From assembly GCA_014898425.1 (NCBI GenBank), contig RCSZ01000002.1, positions 1,364,001 to 1,428,000 of the forward strand: a DNA stretch of 64,000 nt. Direction: 5' to 3'. Positions 36,350 through 49,386 of this stretch are shown one piece after another. Both the position numbers and the translations under genes were made by a program. The notes under the pieces were generated by a model. It was given only the letters and a program-made list of their open reading frames with translations. It was not told the origin of the DNA and did not search any database. The DNA comes from Botryotinia globosa. Lineage: Eukaryota; Ascomycota; Leotiomycetes; Helotiales; Sclerotiniaceae. Each line of letters starts with the position of its first letter. Within the stretch, counting starts at the first letter, position 1.

Positions 36350-38668
36350 TTTTATAAATAAATAATATATAATTAAAGATATTATTTTAATATTATATTA
36401 ACTTTTTTAATTTGTTTATTAATTTCAGGATGGTAAATAATTGATAATTTGATAATAATGCCTAAATATTTATAAATATATTTTTAGAATTTGAATATAA
36501 ATTAGGTATTACAATTTGATATAATTATTAGAAGTAGATTGTGGAATTTTTATATATTTTTCCGAAATAAATGGATAACCTTTTTAAAATTGTAGATCCT
36601 ATAGTAGGGTAGGAAATACTTTATTTTTGTTAATTGGTTGATTATTATTATGATAGTATCGAAATCAATACTTTTGGGTAGATATGTAATAAAATCTATC
36701 GAGATATTTTGTTAGATTCTTTATAAAATCGGGAGTAAATAGAGAACTCCTTTTTAGTCTTTATAATTTGAGGTGGTGTGGTGGCAATTATAATAATTGC
36801 GAATTCATTGTATAATATAGTTATAATATTTGAATTAATAATAATCTCGGGATAATAATTTGAAGATTTAAGTATAATATGGGTAATTAATAGTAAATGA
36901 TTTATGATATAAGTGGAGCAAATAGATTTTCAGGGGATTATGATTAGGGATGTATAATTTCCCTTGATAGTATAATAGATTATTGTTTTCGATATATTTA
37001 GTAAGAGTAATTTTCAAATATTTTGGGAATCCTTTTTGTAGGGATTTTAGAATAGATTTGAGTATAAAATTGGTTTAATAATCTTTATGGAATAAGGTGA
37101 GCAAATTAGCAAGAAGATCTAAAAGGGTTTCTAAATCCTTTAATGATATTGTAGAGTTGAGTGTAGGTATAGCAGATGGAATTATAGGTTTTATAACTTT
37201 ATCATTTTCTAACAAAGTTATAATAATATTGAAATCTAAATAATTAATAATATTAATAGAATTAGGGTTTTTTTAATTATAAATAGTTATAGCGAAATAT
37301 ACTTTTTTGATAATCTTAGATTTGATTAAGATAATGGTGGTAGGGAATAAATTAGAATCTAAGTTTTCTTGTTTTAGAATAATATAGTTTTAATATAAAA
37401 GATATTTATTCTCTTTTTTAAAAAGATTTTTTGATCTTTTAATTAAAGTATTGGATTTAGTATTTAGTTTTTTAGAATAATAGATAATTCGAAAGTTAAA
37501 TCAAAATAGAAATTCAAATCAATAGATTTAATAGTGGTTTAATAGTTTTGTTGTAATAAAATACTTTAAGTTTTTATAATTAATAATTACTTGAATTAAT
37601 AAAATAATGCTTTTTAATTTGGGGTATTATTTTTTGAAATAGCGAATAATAGTTAGCAATTCTTTATTATAAATCTTGTAATTATATTCAATTATTAAAT
37701 ATTTTTTTAAGAAAAATGTAATAAATCTCAAAACTCCTTTATTATTATATTAAAAGAATATTTCAGTTGATATATAATTAAAAATATTAGTTTTCAAAAT
37801 CACTTTTTTTTTCTAATTAAAGATAATTAGAATAAAGGTTTTAATAAATATTCTTTTTAATTAATTAAATATATTTTGATAAATAGAGCTTTATAGAAAT
37901 AAAATATTTTTTTTGATTAAATTTATTATTAGATTAATAATCTTTAAAAAGTTTTTGATAAATTGTTGATAAAAGTTTATAAATTTAATGAATATTTGTA
38001 TGTTGGTTATAGTGATAAAAGGTTTTCAATTTATAATTGTTTGAATTTTCTTTAAATCTATTTAAATATTATCTTTTTTTATAATGAAATCTAAAAATGT
38101 GGTTTCAGATTTTAAGAATTTATATTTTTTGAATTTAATAAATAGATTAATTTCTTTTAATATTTATAAAACCTTTTGGATGTAATAGATGTGTTTTTTC
38201 TATATTCAATTATATTAGAATATTATTTAAATAAATGATATAGAATATATTTAAGTATTTTTATAGGGAATTATTAATAAATCTTTGAAAGATTACAGAT
38301 GTTTTTGTTAATCTGAATAGTATAATTAAGGATTCAAATAAATTAAATCGAATATGAAATGTAATTAGATATTCTTATCCTTTTTTTATTTATATATTAT
38401 TAAAAATAAAGATAATATTAATCTTATTGAAATATTTTATTCTTTTTAAATTATTTAAAGATTCTTTTATTAATAATAGGGGGTATTAGTTTTTAATAAA
38501 TAGATTATTCAAAATATAATAGTTTATACAAAACTAAAGATTTCTATTGGTTTTTTTAATAAATAAAATAAGTAATATAATAAAAGAGAAGTTTAATTAA
38601 ATAAATCTTTTTCTAAGATTCTTTTTTAATTATTTTTTTAAAGCTTTTAATTTGAGGTGGGATATAGT
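36350..38668 (-). pseudogene. D pol, part 2: reverse transcriptase to integrase
   Basis: Minus-strand pieces include the residues next to the insertion (IHYIPPQIKSFKKIIKKES), reverse transcriptase motifs at 38.15-38.42 kb (FINNSL, KYLNIFYIIYLNNIL) and an integrase end at 36.40 kb (YHPEINKQIKKVN, family YHPETDGQTERVN). A 25-base palindrome (see findings) lies at 37195-37219. Many stops from Gln and Trp codons. Confidence 0.6.
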
Positions 38669-38672
38669 GTAT
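38669..38672. other. Target site duplication of C (GTAT), left
   Basis: GTAT precedes the left LTR of C and follows its right LTR at 49383-49386. Only four bases match; a fifth cannot be aligned. Confidence 0.7.
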
Positions 38673-38912
38673 TGTGAGCGAATCTTTGTACTGGTCACGT
38701 GGTCCACTTCTGTAGCTAGTATTTATAGCTCTTTTCCTTATAGTTTAGAAAGAGCAGTCAATTCCTATCTATCAAACTTCTAATATGTTTTATAAAGCGT
38801 TATATAAAGCCTCCCTCTTTTCTTTTTTATTCAAAACGATATATTATAGTAATTTTCTTATAGTATATATAAAAGATTATTTTATAATTTTATTACCTTT
38901 TACTCTTTTATA
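38673..38912 (+). repeat. C 5' LTR
   Basis: 240 bases. The outer 100 bases keep sites such as CTGGTCACGTGGTCCACTTC, while the inner half is AT-rich. Its counterpart at 49143 shows the reverse: outer (right) end preserved, inner end mutated. Confidence 0.9.
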
Positions 38913-38930
38913 TTGGTGATTTATATAAGG
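38913..38930 (+). promoter_or_regulatory. Primer binding site candidate of C
   Basis: One base after the LTR the sequence reads TGGTGATTTATATAAGG. TGG is the complement of the tRNA 3' CCA end. RIP has probably altered the rest, so the tRNA cannot be named. Confidence 0.5.
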
Positions 38931-39176
38931 AAAAATATTGAAAGATTAAAAAGCTGTATACAAATCTGAACTTTTGAATTGTTTTAAAAAACAAAAAGTT
39001 ATTAATTTGGAAAAGTCGATAGGAAATAGAAAAACGAGAAATTATTTAGTATTGTAATAGAGTTAAAATAATAATAGTTTAATAACAAAAGAAAAAGAGG
39101 GAAAAACAAATATTCTATTTTCAAAATCGATTTATAATTTTGTATGAATTTAAATTGAAGATAAGATTACTTTTGA

Positions 39177-39800
39177 TTGGATTATTTTTATTTTTTTCGA
39201 AAGATTGTAAAAATAAATTGTGGGAGTTTTATTGTTTATAGAATTCGTGGGAATCTGGATAAAGATTTGATTTTAAAAAAAAAAGTTTTTTTTTATAAAG
39301 TAAATCTAAAATTTGTTGATCAATATTTATTTCTATATCTAAAACTTGATAAATATTAAATTTATTTAGAATTTTCAAAACTATTTTGGTTATATTTATA
39401 TTTAGATAAGATTTGATTAATCTAAGAAATTCAAAAACAATTTATATTGAGATTAGAAATATTATATTATTCAATTTAATTAAAAAAATCATTTATAAAA
39501 ATAATCTTTTTGTTTTTAAAGACAAATTTCTAAATATATTTCTAAGAGAAATCCGAAATTCGAATTCCTTAAAACAAATTATCAATCTATATTTTTGAAT
39601 TTTTGTAAATAAATTTGTAGTTATATAAATTTGAAAAGAAAAGATAACTTTATCAAAATTTAGCAAAATTATTAGAAAAAAAATGAATAGAATAATAATC
39701 GAATCTTTATTTATATTATACTGAAAACCCTTTAAATTTCTATACAATTATCTAATTATTATAATTATTTATTAACAAAAACGAAATCATTTAGTATAAC
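39177..39800 (+). pseudogene. Early open frame of C, function unknown
   Basis: A 60-codon frame (39177-39359) is followed, after a frame change, by a longer frame (from about 39413). If TAA, TAG and TGA are taken as former Gln or Trp, that frame stays open past 39750. Readable motif: SNSLKQIINLYF. It precedes gag. I cannot assign a domain; it may be the N-terminal part of the gag polyprotein. A 25-base palindrome lies within it at 39646-39670. Confidence 0.35.
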
Positions 39801-39999
39801 AATAAAATCTGTATTATATTAATCTCCAATTCTAATAATAGATTTAAAATCCAAAACAATTATTTAATTATAAATTCGAAATCTTTAAATTTATTAATTG
39901 ATTCTAATACTTTCAATATAAATAATCTTGAAAAGGATATTTTCAAATCAAATATTTCTTTTGTATTTAATCGAAAGACAAATGAGGGTAAGAAATCCG

Positions 40000-42900
40000 A
40001 TAAGAATTTCAATCCAAAACTTTTGGAAAGGAATTTTAGTATTCAATAATTTGTTATTTTTCTAGAATATTTTTCAAGAATTCTTGTATCTTTAGTGTTA
40101 TCTTCTGAAATTATTGGTATGTTATAGTTCAAAGGTTTCAATATTATTGAGTGGTGTAAAGGTATAGAACAATTTCAATGAAATTATTATATTCCAAATA
40201 AAGATTTCCGAATACGAATCTTTTTATAAATAGATTGTATATTTTGGAAGGAGATTAAAGTTATGAAAGAATAATAATTTAAAGAATAGAATTAAGAAAA
40301 ATATTTCAAATCTGTTTTTTTTAAAAAGTATTTTAATAATGATATCTTTTAGAAAATGTATTTTTATAAATATTTATGAAAATTTATCAAAAAGTATAAA
40401 TAAAAAGAAAATATTAAATATAATAATTTTAATTGTTTTGTTAAATAATATAATCAAATTGTATAGCAATTGATTAAAGATAAAATTTCAATAAAAAGTA
40501 AAATTATTAAATTATTTTTCAAAAATGTGTTTTTTAAAACCTTTTGAAAATGTATTATTCAAATTAGATATAATATAAAACGATCAAATATGATAGATTA
40601 GAATAAAATATTTAATTAAATAATTTAATATATTAAAAGCGAATTCCAATATATTCTTTTTAATATAAATAATAATAAGGATTTTAATTTCGATAAATTA
40701 TTGAAATCTATTATTCTGTTTATAAAGATTCAGAATAAAGTGAAAATCCTAATAGTTTAGAAAAATAATAAAATAGAAAAAATAATAAAAGCTTTTGAGA
40801 ATTTTATATTTATTATAAAAGAATAAATATAATTAGATTTCAAATCTGAAGGGAAAATTGAAACTTGTTAAATTCTTTTTGATTTAAAAGTAATGGAAAT
40901 ATTTTAAATCTTAATTTATAAGTTTATATAGGTTACAATGCTTATTGCTATTAATATTATTATTGATTTAGAGATAATAGAAACTGTATATATAGTTTAT
41001 AAGAGGATATATTATAATTATAATAACAAATAGTTTAATAATAAAAATTATATTTTAAAAAAAAATTATTCGATTTTTAAAAAATGTTTTGATAAAGGAT
41101 TTGTATATTATAATAGATTAGGATAATTAATATAAGGGCTAATAAATGATTTAAATAATTCTGCTTTAATTATATATAATAATAGAATCGGCTTTAGTTT
41201 AATAAAAGTAATTAGATTATAAGTTTTCCAAAACAATTAATTGAAATTCTTTGAGGATAAGGAAATATTATATTTTATTAATATCAAGGAAGAATCTATT
41301 GATATTGTATTAGAAAAGAAAGTATATATTGTTTAAAAATATATCAATATTATAAAGAAAATATAAAGGAGATGTGGAAGATTATTTTATAACAATTTGG
41401 ATAAAATAATCAAATTATATTTGAATGTTTTTGTAAAATTTATACTTTCATTTGTAGATAAAATCCTTAAATTCGATTGATAATTTATAATTGAAATATT
41501 CTTTTAAGAATTTGTATAGGTTGAATTAATAGAAATTTATATTTATAATTCTAAGAACTCTATAATGGAAGTTGTAATTGAAAAAGTATTGGATAAAATC
41601 AAAAAACCTAAAAAACAAATAATTCTTCAAATAATAAATAATAGTTATGGGATAATAAAAGAAATCGATTAAAACATTTTATTAATTATAATCTCTATTA
41701 TTATAGATTTCATTATTAAAGAATATCTCAATATATAAAAAAGATGGATTATGAAAATAAATAATTTGATAAAATTATCAACTTTTAATAGTTATATAAT
41801 AAGCTTAATTAACAAACTTTTTATCTCATTTAAATCTTTAGAATAAATCGGAGTTATAAAAGCTTTTCATTTGGATATAGTTTATAATTCTATTTATATT
41901 TTTATAAAAGATGATAGGGAAAATCTTCCTTATATTAAAATATCTTTTAATAATCAAGATTCTATTAAAACAATTTCAGATTTTGATTCAATTATTAATT
42001 TAATTGATATCAATTTAGTTATGAAATTCAATTTATCAATTAATTTGATTCAGATTATTATTATTGAAATCAATCTTTTCGAAACTAATATTAGGGGTTT
42101 TTATAAGGATATATATATATCCTTTAAAGAAATATCAAATATTATTAATTTATTTGTAATAAAAAATATATATAACAATTTATTACTTGGAATATTGTAG
42201 TTTATTATAAATAAAATTATATTTGTATATAAAAATAAATTGTAATATATTATAATAATAAATGACAATTAAAAAAATCAAGCAAATATTTAATATATTA
42301 AACAAAAAACAATTATACTCTTTCAAACCTCAAATCTGGAAAACTAGAATTTGATATATCCAAAAAACAATATATTAAAACAAGTTTATATTTCTTATTA
42401 GAAAATAATTTTGCTGAATTTTAGCAAAATTGTTTTTTATCTTATATAAATATTTTATATAAGAATAAAATAAATAAAATACTTTTTTCAAATTAATCTG
42501 GAAATTTTATAAACAAAAAGTTAGAAGGGAGAAATGATTAATTAAAAAGATATAAAGAAAGAAATCTTTATTTGTAATCTTTAAAAGAATAAAAAGATTA
42601 TTTGATTTTATAATTCAATAAGGAATTTGAAGATTATTATTTAATTATAGATAAATATAAAGAAATAGATTTTGAAAAAATATTTTTTATTTGTAAATAA
42701 GAATTATTATTTGTTTACTTATTAAATCAAAAAGGAATATTTGCTTTTAATTGAATATATATTGGATAAATATAAAAAGAAATAGTTTTTTTATAGAAAA
42801 TATAAATTGTTTTATATAAAGCTTAGCAAACATTTAGATTTCTTATTTCAAAAACCTTGATTGAGATTATATCCAAAATGTTTTAAGAAAAAATAAATCA

Positions 42901-45700
42901 AGAAGTTTTTGAATATACAGATAATTCTTATAGAAATCTATAATTCTTAATAAAGAAAAAGACTTCTAATATCTATAAATTTATAAATATAATTATTGAA
43001 TTCAATAAACATTTGATTAAAAATACAAATCTACCTTCAAATATCAATATTTTTATGGAAAACTTTGTAAAATATCGAATCGCTTTTTTAATCGATTTCT
43101 TTTCGAATTATAATTAGATTCCTTTAATTATAGAGAGTTACAATATAACTATCTTTCAAATATTATTTGAACTATTATATTATATAATATTGTTATAAAA
43201 TACTATTAATTTCGTTATCTAATTCTATAGAATTATTATAAAAATTCTAGGCGATTTAGTTTCTAAAATAATTATATTATTTCTAAATGATATAGAAATA
43301 AAGAGATCTAAAACTAACTTTAGCAATAAGGAAATTATACCTAAAGTACAGAAATTTATTCTTATATATATTCAAAAAATCGATAAAACCTTGGAATATA
43401 TAGAAAAAGTAAGATATTCAATTGAAACAAAATCCAAATAATACTTCAATGATATAGAAATTATAGAATATATTATAGAATTTGAAAAACGAATTTTATA
43501 ACAATCAAAAATCACTCGAATTATAAACTAGTTTAAATTTAGAAATGCTATAAAGATTCATATATTTTTAGATGTATATATATATTACCACATCTAAATC
43601 GAACAATTTATTTAAAAAACCGAATCACTATATTGCCTATTAAAAAAAGACTAAGAATTCGTATAAATAAAAAAACAGAAAAACATTATAGATCTGTTAA
43701 AAACTGAATTAATCAAATCTCTTGCTTTAATACCATTAAACTATAAAGATATTCTAATAATTAGAATAATTATTTTAAATATAAATACTAATCTCAATAA
43801 TTGAGATATAATATTAAATCAAAAACTTAACAGTAAATATACAATAACTAGATTTGAAAATGGATTGTAAAACAATATAAAAAAGAATTACAATACTATA
43901 AAAAGAAAATATAAAGAAATATTCAAAACTTTTTAGAAATATAAATACAATTTGTATAGAATATATTTCATTTTTGAGATTAATATTAAGATTTTTATTG
44001 TTCAATTAAATAAAACAATAATAGATTTCTCAAAAACCTTAATAACAAAATGGATTATATAAATCAAACTTTTTGATTTCGAAGTTCGATATATAAAAGG
44101 AATAATATATATTATAATAAATAAACTCTTTTGTAAATTAAATATTCTTATAGAATTTCAATAAGAAAAAGCTTAAAAAGATAATATTAATAAATAGATT
44201 ATTGATAAGTTCAATAATATTCAAAATATTCTCATTTTATATAACTTTACTAAATTTAAATAAAATTATATATTGAATCTAATATACAATAAAAAAAGTT
44301 AAAAAATAGCTAAATATTTAGTTTTATTATAAAAATTTAAGAGTATAACAAAAAAAGCCTTCAAAAATTTCAAAAAAAAAATTCTCAGATTTTGTATTTA
44401 TAATAATTATCTCTTCAAAATCGATATAAAATATTTACCTCCCAGAAAAATGATTAATAATAAAATGGAATAGATTGTTCTTATTAATAATCTATATAAA
44501 GCCTATAGCTATAAAGAAATAGAAAATACCTTTAATAAGGTATTGTAGTTGTATTATTGAATAAAAATATATAACACTATCAAAAAATTCATTAATTCCT
44601 GTTCAAATTATCAATTACAACAATTAAATCTTTAAAAAGAATCTTTATATTTAATATAAATAAGTATGTATTAGCAAAAATATAAATTAAATATTATATA
44701 TATACTTTCGAATAATAGCTATAAGTATTTAATATTTTTTAAAAATAATCTATTAGGATAGATAAAAGGGAAAATTCTTTGGAATGTAATTTCATAAGTA
44801 GTAATTGTTTTTATATAATTTATTGTTTATTATTATTCTATTTTCGATAAAGTTTTGATAGATAATAGTTTGAAGAATAAAATATATATAATATATTTTT
44901 TAAAAAAATATGATATTCAATAGATACAAATTTTTATATATAACTTTAAAGTAAACAATCAAATTGAATAAGATTATAGATTTATTATTAATAAATTGTT
45001 CAAAATGATAAATAAAAAAGAAGAATAGTTGAAATACCTTAATACAATATTGTTTGTTGATAAAATTACAATATATCAATTAATTAATTTCATTTTATTT
45101 TATATAATTTATAATTATTACCCGATATTATCTATTGAGATAAAATTCTATACCTAAAGAATCCTTAATTAAGAATCAATAATAATTTGAACAGATTTAC
45201 TAACATTATATTTCCAATAGTTAGAAATATACGATATCGATATAAAAGAAGTTATATTTTATAAAAAATATTATTGTTTGAATAAAAAAAAGTATTTTGA
45301 TAGAAATAACAATACAACAAACAAAAATATCAATTTAAAAAACATTATACTTTAATACAATCTACAATCAAAAATTGATATATCATACAAAAAGAAGTTT
45401 ATATACTAATAGCTTAGGTTATATCAAATAATAACTATAGATTCTGATAAAGATGTTTATATTTTAAAAGAAATAGATAGAACTTTAATTAATAAAACCT
45501 ATTTAAAATCTTACCTTAAGAAATTTATAAAAAGGAAAGAAGAATATTTATTAATTTCAAATGATAATATTAAAGGAAATAATAATCAATTAGATTATAA
45601 GAATCTATTAGAAGTATTATTAAAATTACAAAGATCTAATTATATAAATCAATATTTTGATAATTCGAAAACAATAATTGATTATATATAAACAAACAAT
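40000..45700 (+). pseudogene. C gag-pol polyprotein, stop-riddled
   Basis: Gag-like helices at 40.13-40.6 kb (IEWCKGIEQF, a run rich in Lys and Phe). The protease at 41871-42200 is almost stop-free: DFDSIINLIDINLVMKFNL where the family has DTGSxxNLI, and a closing LLLGI. RNase H (43.64-44.2 kb): LNYKDILII, NYNTIKRKYKEIFKTF, IVQLNKTIIDFSKTLITKWI and LFDFEVRYIKG. Integrase: a zinc-binding-like region near 44.45-44.65 kb, SYKYLIFFKNNLLG, then NQIE in place of the catalytic Glu region. C-terminal: KYFDRNNN and DVYILKEIDRTLINKTYLKS. The catalytic Asp of DTG and other residues are altered by RIP. Confidence 0.75.
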
Positions 45701-46149
45701 ATATTAGAATCTTCAAACACAATTTCAAGAAATACTTATCATATATTTATAAAAATTCTAATTATCAATTCAACAATAAAAATAATGTTTTTTTTTATAT
45801 AATAAAAAGGATAACTATCTACAAAATTCCTTTAATAGAAAAGAGTATTTATTTATTTTTATTTGAAAAAATAATTTTTTTTTCTTTTTTTTCTTTTGGA
45901 AATCATTTTCTATATTTTTTTTCTCAATATTATAAAATAAAAAAAACTATTTATAAAATAAAAATATTTTCTTTTCTTTTTTTAATGTTTCCATTAATTT
46001 ACAATTCTTTTACTTTTTTTATCACCTTCTTTTCCAATCATTCTGATATTTCAATCTTTTGTTATTATATATAAAACAATTCTCTTTTATATTTCCTTAA
46101 ATAGCTCATATAACTTTACCAAATTTTAGCAAAATTATCTTTTTTGAAA

Positions 46150-48805
46150 AACCCCTTCAAAAATATTTGAACAATCTAATAATGAATTAAATTATACCAT
46201 ATAATATTCAGATATTCAACTATAACATATATATCACAATATAATAATAACAATTAATAATATTCAACTCTCTAATATACTAAAAGTCTTTAAAATTATA
46301 CAAAGATTTTTGGAAAAACAACAATACACAAAATTCATTAAGTTTAATATATAAATAAAAGAATAGAAAATTAAAATAAATATATTGATAAAAATAATTA
46401 TAATTCTAATTCTACAGAATAATCTTTATATCAAAACTTATATAACAATAAAGCAAATGAAAATCAATAATAAAATTGTTTTTTTTAAAATAGAAAAATC
46501 CTACAAACTATAGCAAAAAGCTATTAACAAAATTTATATATATTAAAGTTATTTATAGAAAAATATAATATTCATTATAATTTTGATTATATTTTATAAT
46601 ACGAAATTTCATAATAAACTCTTCAAACTAACTAGAATTATTATTTTAGAAATCATATTGAAATTAATTAATAGGGAATTTATATATAAACTTTTTGAAA
46701 ACTCGAAATCTAGAATTCAAATTAATTAGTATCTAATATTCTCCAAATTCAAAATTGTTTTCAGAATTTTAAATAAAAAGCTTTCTAATAAATCCTTCGA
46801 ATAGGATAATAAGTAAAAAAGAAAACTTGATTTCTAATATAATATAGTTGGAATATTTGGAAAAATTAATACAAATTATTTCGAAAATATTCTTTTTATT
46901 AAAAATTCAATTATCGAGTTTTTGCAAATTCCTTTTTTTTTGTTTTTAAAGAATATTTTTATAAATCTTTAAAAATAATCAAGATTTGGTTTAATAATAA
47001 TAAACAAAAATATTAAATCATTCAATGAATATTTAATAAACAAAATCATATTTCAATAAAATATTTTATTAAAAAATGAAAACAAAGAAAAAAAGAATAA
47101 TAATATTAATTAATCTAAAATATATAAATATAAAAAAGATATTCTATAATTACAAGATTGATTTTATTTGTTGAAGGAAAAGTATATTACAAAACAAATA
47201 AATTGAAAGGTAATAGTAATATTAATAAATAAAATATCTGATAACTTTTGTAGTTATTACCTATATCAACTTGCTAGTATTTTTGGATTCAAAGTTGTAT
47301 ATATAAATTGAAAGAATTTATTGAAATGTTTTTAGTTTTTATACAAATATCAAAATCGAATCAATAATATTTATATTAATGATAGATACTTTTATTGATT
47401 TAAAAAAAGTATGATAGTTAATAAAGAAAAAAGAATAAAGCTTTTTAATATATTAAAATTCAAATTTATCAAATATAGTATTACTATATTTATAATTGTT
47501 TAAGTCTTTATTATTAATCTGATTGTAGTTTATAAATTCGAAGTGTATAAGTCTATAGAATCCGATAAATATTTTCATTTTATTGAAAAAGTTTATATTC
47601 TTTTAATTCAAAAATCTATAAGAATATATTACTATTACAATTATTATAAAAATATAGAATTTGGATTTGTTTATTATTATTATTATTCTTTAATATAATA
47701 AATCTTCAAATAAAATCTAAAACTCTAACGAATTATTGTATTGTAATATATAAATTGGGAATTTCGTTTTATTTCTATTTCTTTTCCAATTATTATTATT
47801 TAGTTTAATAAGATTTTCGATTATATATTTGTATATAGAAATATAAAAGAATTTTATACTAAATATTGATTTAGATATATAAATAACTTTATTATATATA
47901 TTATTTATTCTTAAGTTAAAAAGTCAAAATACAGAGTAGGGTATAACAAAATAAAATCAGAATCGAAATATAAAATAATATGATAGGATTTTGTTATATC
48001 TATTTTAAAAATGTTTAATAAATTTTTTAAAAAAAATTATTTTTAGAATATTATTTCGAAAAAAGGTTATACAGAGTATATTTATTTGATTATCTTGATA
48101 TAGTTTATTGGAAAAGCTAATTACAACTGGATATTTATAGTTATAGAGAATCCTATAATATTTAGAATCAAATCCAACAATAAAAATGTTGTTTTTTTTA
48201 TAATATCAATTATATTGTATATTATAATAAAAAGATTCTTAAAGGATGATTTGGACTTTACATTAGAAAATAAATTGAAATATCAGAATATTAGAAACAT
48301 ATATTATAACTTGATATTTATCTTCAATAAATATATTACTAACAATAACCAATATGAAATTCCTGAATTCCTAATTGAATATTATTTAATTGCTCAAAAT
48401 CTTATTGAACAAGTTTTTGTTGATGAATTCCTTTAAAATAATTTGTTTATATTTAAAGAAATTATTAGACTTTTTTTTATAAACAATAATGAATTCAATA
48501 TTTAATATTAATATTATACAAAAAATATTAAAAGCTTTTTTTTGTATATTTTTGAGGATATCAAATCTGTTAAAAGATATTATAAGAATAAGTTGTATTT
48601 TATAATTTTAAAACAAAATCTGGAGGATAAATATAATAATAAATATTTTGAATCCAATAAAAAAGAAGAGAATAAATTGATCCCATCAAATAATAACAAT
48701 AACAAAGATAGTTTTGACTTTAAGCAGAACAATAAAGAACTTTCCGATATTCTAAGGAATAGAAGATTAAAAAGAATAGTGATTTTTTTGGAGAATAAAG
48801 GCTAA
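46150..48805 (+). pseudogene. Extra long frame of C between integrase and 3' LTR
   Basis: One register (the register of 48215-48436 and 48542-48805) can be followed from about 46150 to TAA at 48803-48805, about 880 codons. It is interrupted only by TAA/TAG (former Gln) and TGA (former Trp); no frameshift was needed. Readable stretches: ILQLQD, FYLLKEKYITKQIN, IFGFKVVYIN, KKSKYRVGYNKIKSESKYKI, ANYNWIFIVIENPIIFRIKS, RFLKDDLDFTLENKLKYQNI, YEIPEFLIEYYLIAQNLIEQ, VKRYYKNKLYFIILKQNLED, and an Asn/Lys-rich tail ending RNRRLKRIVIFLENKG. No nuclease, protease, polymerase or envelope-like motif recognised, and no clear membrane segment. From memory, an extra gene of unknown function beside gag-pol has been reported in some Botrytis Gypsy elements; identity with this frame is untested. 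Confidence 0.6.
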
Positions 48806-49142
48806 AAGAAGGGAATATAAAAACTCGATTTTTTCTATCAATCTTTGAGAATTCCAAGAAGCTTATAGAAATCTAAAAGGATTTTGGATTTTTTGATTTT
48901 CTTTCAAAAAAATAAAAGAATTCGTTATTAAGCTTTTATTGATACTTGATTTTGAGGGTTTTACTAAAAAATTGTTTAATTTTATTAAATTTTAGCAAAG
49001 TTATTTTTTTTCTATAATATTTATTAAATTAATTATATTAAATAAAGGTAATATTTGTTTTTTTTCTTTTAATTATTTTCCTTTACATTCTCATACCTAG
49101 GTTTATTAATCGAAATAATCAATATTTCTATATAAAAAGGAA

Positions 49143-49382
49143 TATAAGCGAATTTTTGTGCTAATTACATAATCCATTTTTGTAGTTAATATTTATAACC
49201 TTTTTCCTTATAATTTAAAAAAAATAGTTAGTTTTTACCCACCAAATTTCTAATATATCTTATAAAACATTATGTAAAGCCTCCCCCTCCTTTTCTTTAT
49301 CCGAGGCGATATGTCATAGTGACTTTCCTATAATATATGCGAAGGATTACTCTATGACCCTACCACCTTCTACTCTTTTACA
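49143..49382 (+). repeat. C 3' LTR
   Basis: 240 bases, ends TTCTACTCTTTTACA. The distal half (AGCCTCCCCCTCCTTTTC, ATCCGAGGCGATATGTCATA) keeps GC-rich sites; the proximal half next to the internal region is RIP-mutated. Confidence 0.9.
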
Positions 49383-49386
49383 GTAT

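Larger units (their letters stand above)
38673..49382 (+). mobile_element. Large Ty3/gypsy element C (10.7 kb) nested in D
   Basis: Two 240-base LTRs, 38673-38912 (TGTGAGCG...CTTTTATA) and 49143-49382 (TATAAGCG...CTTTTACA). A TGG-starting primer-binding-like site lies one base after the left LTR, and a purine tract (AAAAAGGAA) precedes the right LTR, so the element is in plus orientation, as its genes show. Contents: an early open frame (39.18-39.8 kb), gag (about 40.1-40.8 kb), aspartic protease (41.87-42.20 kb), reverse transcriptase, RNase H (43.64-44.20 kb), integrase (44.4-45.5 kb), and an additional long frame (46.15-48.81 kb). It is RIP-mutated. At 10.7 kb it is much longer than the other gypsy elements here (5.6-6.6 kb). 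Confidence 0.9.
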
